Assembly: GCA_002869425.1 (NCBI GenBank)
Contig: PKSZ01000639.1
Coordinates: 1,135 to 8,318, forward strand
Direction: 5' to 3'
Length of the DNA: 7,184 nt
Source: Marinilabiliales bacterium
GTDB lineage: Bacteria; Bacteroidota; Bacteroidia; Bacteroidales; BM523
The position numbers and the translations under genes were made by a program. Below, in pieces: positions 5,346 to 7,184 of this stretch. The first letter of the stretch is position 1; every line of letters starts with the position of its first letter. Under the pieces are notes generated by a model. The model was not told the origin of the DNA. It did no database searches and worked only from the letters and a program-made list of their open reading frames with translations.

Positions 5346-6038
5346 ATGGATGCATACAAACATGTTTTCTTTGACCTTGACAGAACCTTGTGGGATTTTG
5401 AAGAAAATTCAAAGGAAACACTCAATGATATGTTTGTTCAATATGATCTTCAAGACTTCATTCCGAATTTTGAATCGTTTCTGAGTACATACAGAAATCA
5501 TAATGTATATTTCTGGGATAAATACAGAAGTGGTGAGATACCTAAATCTGAACTTAGAATCAATCGGTTTTTATTCACAATCTCAGATTTTGGCAACAAC
5601 GACCAAAACCTGGCTCAAAAAATGGATAAATTCTATATCACACACAGTTCTGAAAAAACACAATTATTTCCGGGAGCTATAGAAAAACTTTCAACACTTT
5701 GTAAAAAGTATAAACTTTATATTATAACGAATGGCTTTAAGGAAGTTCAATACAAAAAAATCAGGAACTGTAATATTGAACAATACTTCACAAAAATTTT
5801 TACTTCAGAAGAAGTCGGTTATCAAAAACCCAATAAAAAAGCATTTGAAGCAGTTTTATCTTCTGTAAATGCGTCTAAATCAAAAAGTATTATGATTGGA
5901 GATGACATTGATGTTGATATCAAAGGTGCAGCTAATGCAGGAATCGACCAGATCTTTTTCAATCCTGAAAGCAAAGTAGTCAACCTCAAACCAACACACG
6001 AAATAAAAAATCTCAGGGAAATTTTATCAATTCTGTAG
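5346..6038 (+). CDS. HAD-superfamily hydrolase, YjjG/YfnB-type nucleotidase
   Basis: A 230-residue HAD phosphatase at the usual length for the YjjG/YfnB group. Motif I is FFDLDRTLWDFEENS, with nucleophile D10 and general acid D12; the DLDxTLWDFxxNS pattern is characteristic of that group, although most members have DLDHT. Motif II is IITNGF with T128. Motif III is K161 in YQKPNKKAFE. Motif IV is IGDDIDVDIKGA with D186 and D191. The insert between motifs I and II (about 20-107) is the helical C1 cap that covers the active site. Characterised relatives dephosphorylate pyrimidine nucleoside monophosphates, including non-canonical ones, as house-cleaning enzymes; exact specificity here is inferred. 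It is cytosolic, with no signal or membrane segment. The frame is open upstream to 5157, but the ATG at 5346 matches the family start and the promoter at 5295-5326. It is divergent from the beta-barrel gene. Confidence 0.9.
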   Translation: MDAYKHVFFDLDRTLWDFEENSKETLNDMFVQYDLQDFIPNFESFLSTYRNHNVYFWDKYRSGEIPKSELRINRFLFTISDFGNNDQNLAQKMDKFYITHSSEKTQLFPGAIEKLSTLCKKYKLYIITNGFKEVQYKKIRNCNIEQYFTKIFTSEEVGYQKPNKKAFEAVLSSVNASKSKSIMIGDDIDVDIKGAANAGIDQIFFNPESKVVNLKPTHEIKNLREILSIL

Positions 6039-6072
6039 TAGTATTTAAAAGCTTAGCTGATTAGAATTTTTC

Positions 6073-6080
6073 TATTTTTG
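6073..6080 (+). promoter_or_regulatory. Putative -7 element of the activase gene
   Basis: TATTTTTG is an exact match to TAnnTTTG, but no good -33 element is visible at the normal distance. The first ATG begins only 7 bases after the box, so a transcript from here would be leaderless or nearly so for ATG 6088, or have a leader of roughly 10 bases for ATG 6097. The upstream YjjG-like gene ends 49 bases before the activase ATG without a recognisable terminator, so co-transcription is the alternative. Confidence 0.45.
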
Positions 6081-6087
6081 CAATCAC

Positions 6088-7184
6088 ATGAATAAAATGC
6101 CTTTATATAATGTAGGTATCGATATTGGGTCAACAACTGCTAAAGTGGCCATACTGGATTCGGAGTCAAATCTTGTATACAAAAATTATATCAGGCATAA
6201 TACAAGAGTATACAAAACCCTTGCAGGGATACTTTCGGATGCCATTGACAAGCTGGGAAATATTGAAGCTACTTTTAGTGTTACGGGTTCAGCAGGAATA
6301 GGAATTGCTGAAAATTTTAATATTCCTTTTGTCCAGGAAGTAATTGCTGCAACTGGCTACTTAAAAAGGCATTATTCCAATGTTAAAACGCTTATCGACA
6401 TTGGAGGAGAAGATTCAAAAATGATATTTTTCAGGAAGGGCAAAACACCGGACATCAGGATGAATGGAAGCTGTGCTGGTGGAACAGGTGCATTTATAGA
6501 TCAAATGGCAAGCCTCTTGGATATTCCTGTTCAATCTCTAAATGACCTGGCCAAAAAATATGAAAACATCTATCCTGTAGCATCCCGATGTGGCGTTTTT
6601 GCAAAAACAGATATTCAAAACCTCATCAGCAGGAAAATATCCATCGAAGACATTATTGCTTCAGTCTATAATGCTGTCGCCACACAAGTTTTAAACACAT
6701 TGGCCCGAGGATTCGACATTGAACCCAGTGTTGTATTCTCTGGTGGTCCATTTTCTTTCATGCCTCAACTGCAGCATCATTTCATGCAGTGCCTGAAACT
6801 TAAAAAAAGTGATATCATAGAAATCAAGTTTCCTGAGCTCCTTCCAGCAATGGGAGCTGCAGAGGCAAAACACAAAGAAAAATTCAAATCAGATCTCAAG
6901 AATTGCTATAACCTTCTCATAAATTTTAAAGGTGCAGGAACTATTCCCACCAGCAGACTTAATCCCTTATTTAAAGATCTGGAGGAAATCAGAAACTGGA
7001 AAAATTCATTTGATGCATTCAAAGTTCCCAGAACAAAACTTTCCGAATACAAAGGACGAAATTGTTATCTGGGCTTAGACTCGGGTTCAACAACCACAAA
7101 AATCTGCCTTACAGGAGAGAATAATGAAATCCTTTTTACTTATTATTCTAACAATAAAGGTAATGCTATTAAAACTGCCATTGA
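6088..7184 (+). CDS. 2-hydroxyacyl-CoA dehydratase activase (BcrA/BadF/HgdC family), large multidomain form, 3' end missing
   Basis: An open frame of 365 codons runs off the right edge with no stop. Residues 9-260 form a complete ASKHA-fold activase domain: VGIDIGSTTAKVAILD (9-24) for ATP phosphate binding, LIDIGGEDSKMIFF (102-115), SCAGGTGAFID (128-138) and SRCGVFAKTDI (166-176). C129 and C168 correspond to the two cysteines of HgdC that hold one [4Fe-4S] cluster across the homodimer. FSGGP (217-221) and PAMGAAEA (253-260) complete the nucleotide site. After a linker, a second ATPase domain starts with CYLGLDSGSTTTKICLTGE (326-344). Known single-domain activases are about 260 residues, so this is the long tandem type, which usually continues into dehydratase-related domains. 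The family uses ATP to inject one electron into a partner iron-sulfur enzyme under anaerobic conditions; the partner here is unknown. ATG 6097 is an alternative start. Confidence 0.9.
   Translation, partial: MNKMPLYNVGIDIGSTTAKVAILDSESNLVYKNYIRHNTRVYKTLAGILSDAIDKLGNIEATFSVTGSAGIGIAENFNIPFVQEVIAATGYLKRHYSNVKTLIDIGGEDSKMIFFRKGKTPDIRMNGSCAGGTGAFIDQMASLLDIPVQSLNDLAKKYENIYPVASRCGVFAKTDIQNLISRKISIEDIIASVYNAVATQVLNTLARGFDIEPSVVFSGGPFSFMPQLQHHFMQCLKLKKSDIIEIKFPELLPAMGAAEAKHKEKFKSDLKNCYNLLINFKGAGTIPTSRLNPLFKDLEEIRNWKNSFDAFKVPRTKLSEYKGRNCYLGLDSGSTTTKICLTGENNEILFTYYSNNKGNAIKTAI

Noticed and set aside
6691..6873. Minus-strand frame of 60 codons inside the activase
   Set aside because: Antisense to the FSGGP and PAMGAAEA motifs of the activase, with no features of its own.

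Overview
The window looks like chromosomal DNA of an anaerobic member of the Bacteroidota, most likely Bacteroidales. The evidence is low G+C content, A-rich leaders with few Shine-Dalgarno sequences, several upstream regions carrying the phylum's TAnnTTTG -7 promoter element, a small secreted beta-barrel protein with a signal peptide ending in LKAQ, and a 2-hydroxyacyl-CoA dehydratase activase of the kind found in anaerobes. I assign no species.

Layout from left to right. (1) Positions 1-872, minus strand: a chromosome-partitioning pair, parA complete and parB represented only by its first 21 codons, which runs off the left edge. (2) Positions 873-1105: a divergent promoter region with a clear parA promoter and a weaker candidate for the lipid kinase. 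(3) Positions 1106-4028, plus strand: a tight three-gene operon of a diacylglycerol-kinase/YegS-type lipid kinase, a class I SAM methyltransferase and a GT4 glycosyltransferase. (4) Positions 4104-4502, plus strand: a small zinc-ribbon-like protein of unknown function with its own promoter. (5) Positions 4503-5207, minus strand: a PorT-like outer-membrane beta-barrel protein whose stop codon directly abuts that of the zinc-ribbon gene. (6) Positions 5346-6038, plus strand: a HAD hydrolase of the YjjG/YfnB nucleotidase type, divergent from the barrel gene, with a textbook promoter. (7) From 6088 to the right edge, plus strand: the N-terminal 365 codons of a large CoA-enzyme activase (BcrA/BadF/HgdC type). 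It holds one complete ASKHA ATPase domain with both iron-sulfur cysteines and the start of a second such domain.

The partition genes, nucleotidase and beta-barrel look like ordinary housekeeping or envelope genes. The lipid kinase-methyltransferase-glycosyltransferase operon plausibly builds or modifies a membrane lipid or lipid-linked glycan, but this rests on gene context and the substrate is unknown. No mobile element, CRISPR array, rRNA or tRNA gene was seen, and no gene-free stretch exceeds 300 bases. I found no convincing wholly new system. The items most worth a second look are the lipid/glycan operon with its atypical methyltransferase motif, the split zinc-ribbon protein, the tandem-domain activase with its very short leader, and an A10 tract inside the candidate lipid-kinase promoter.
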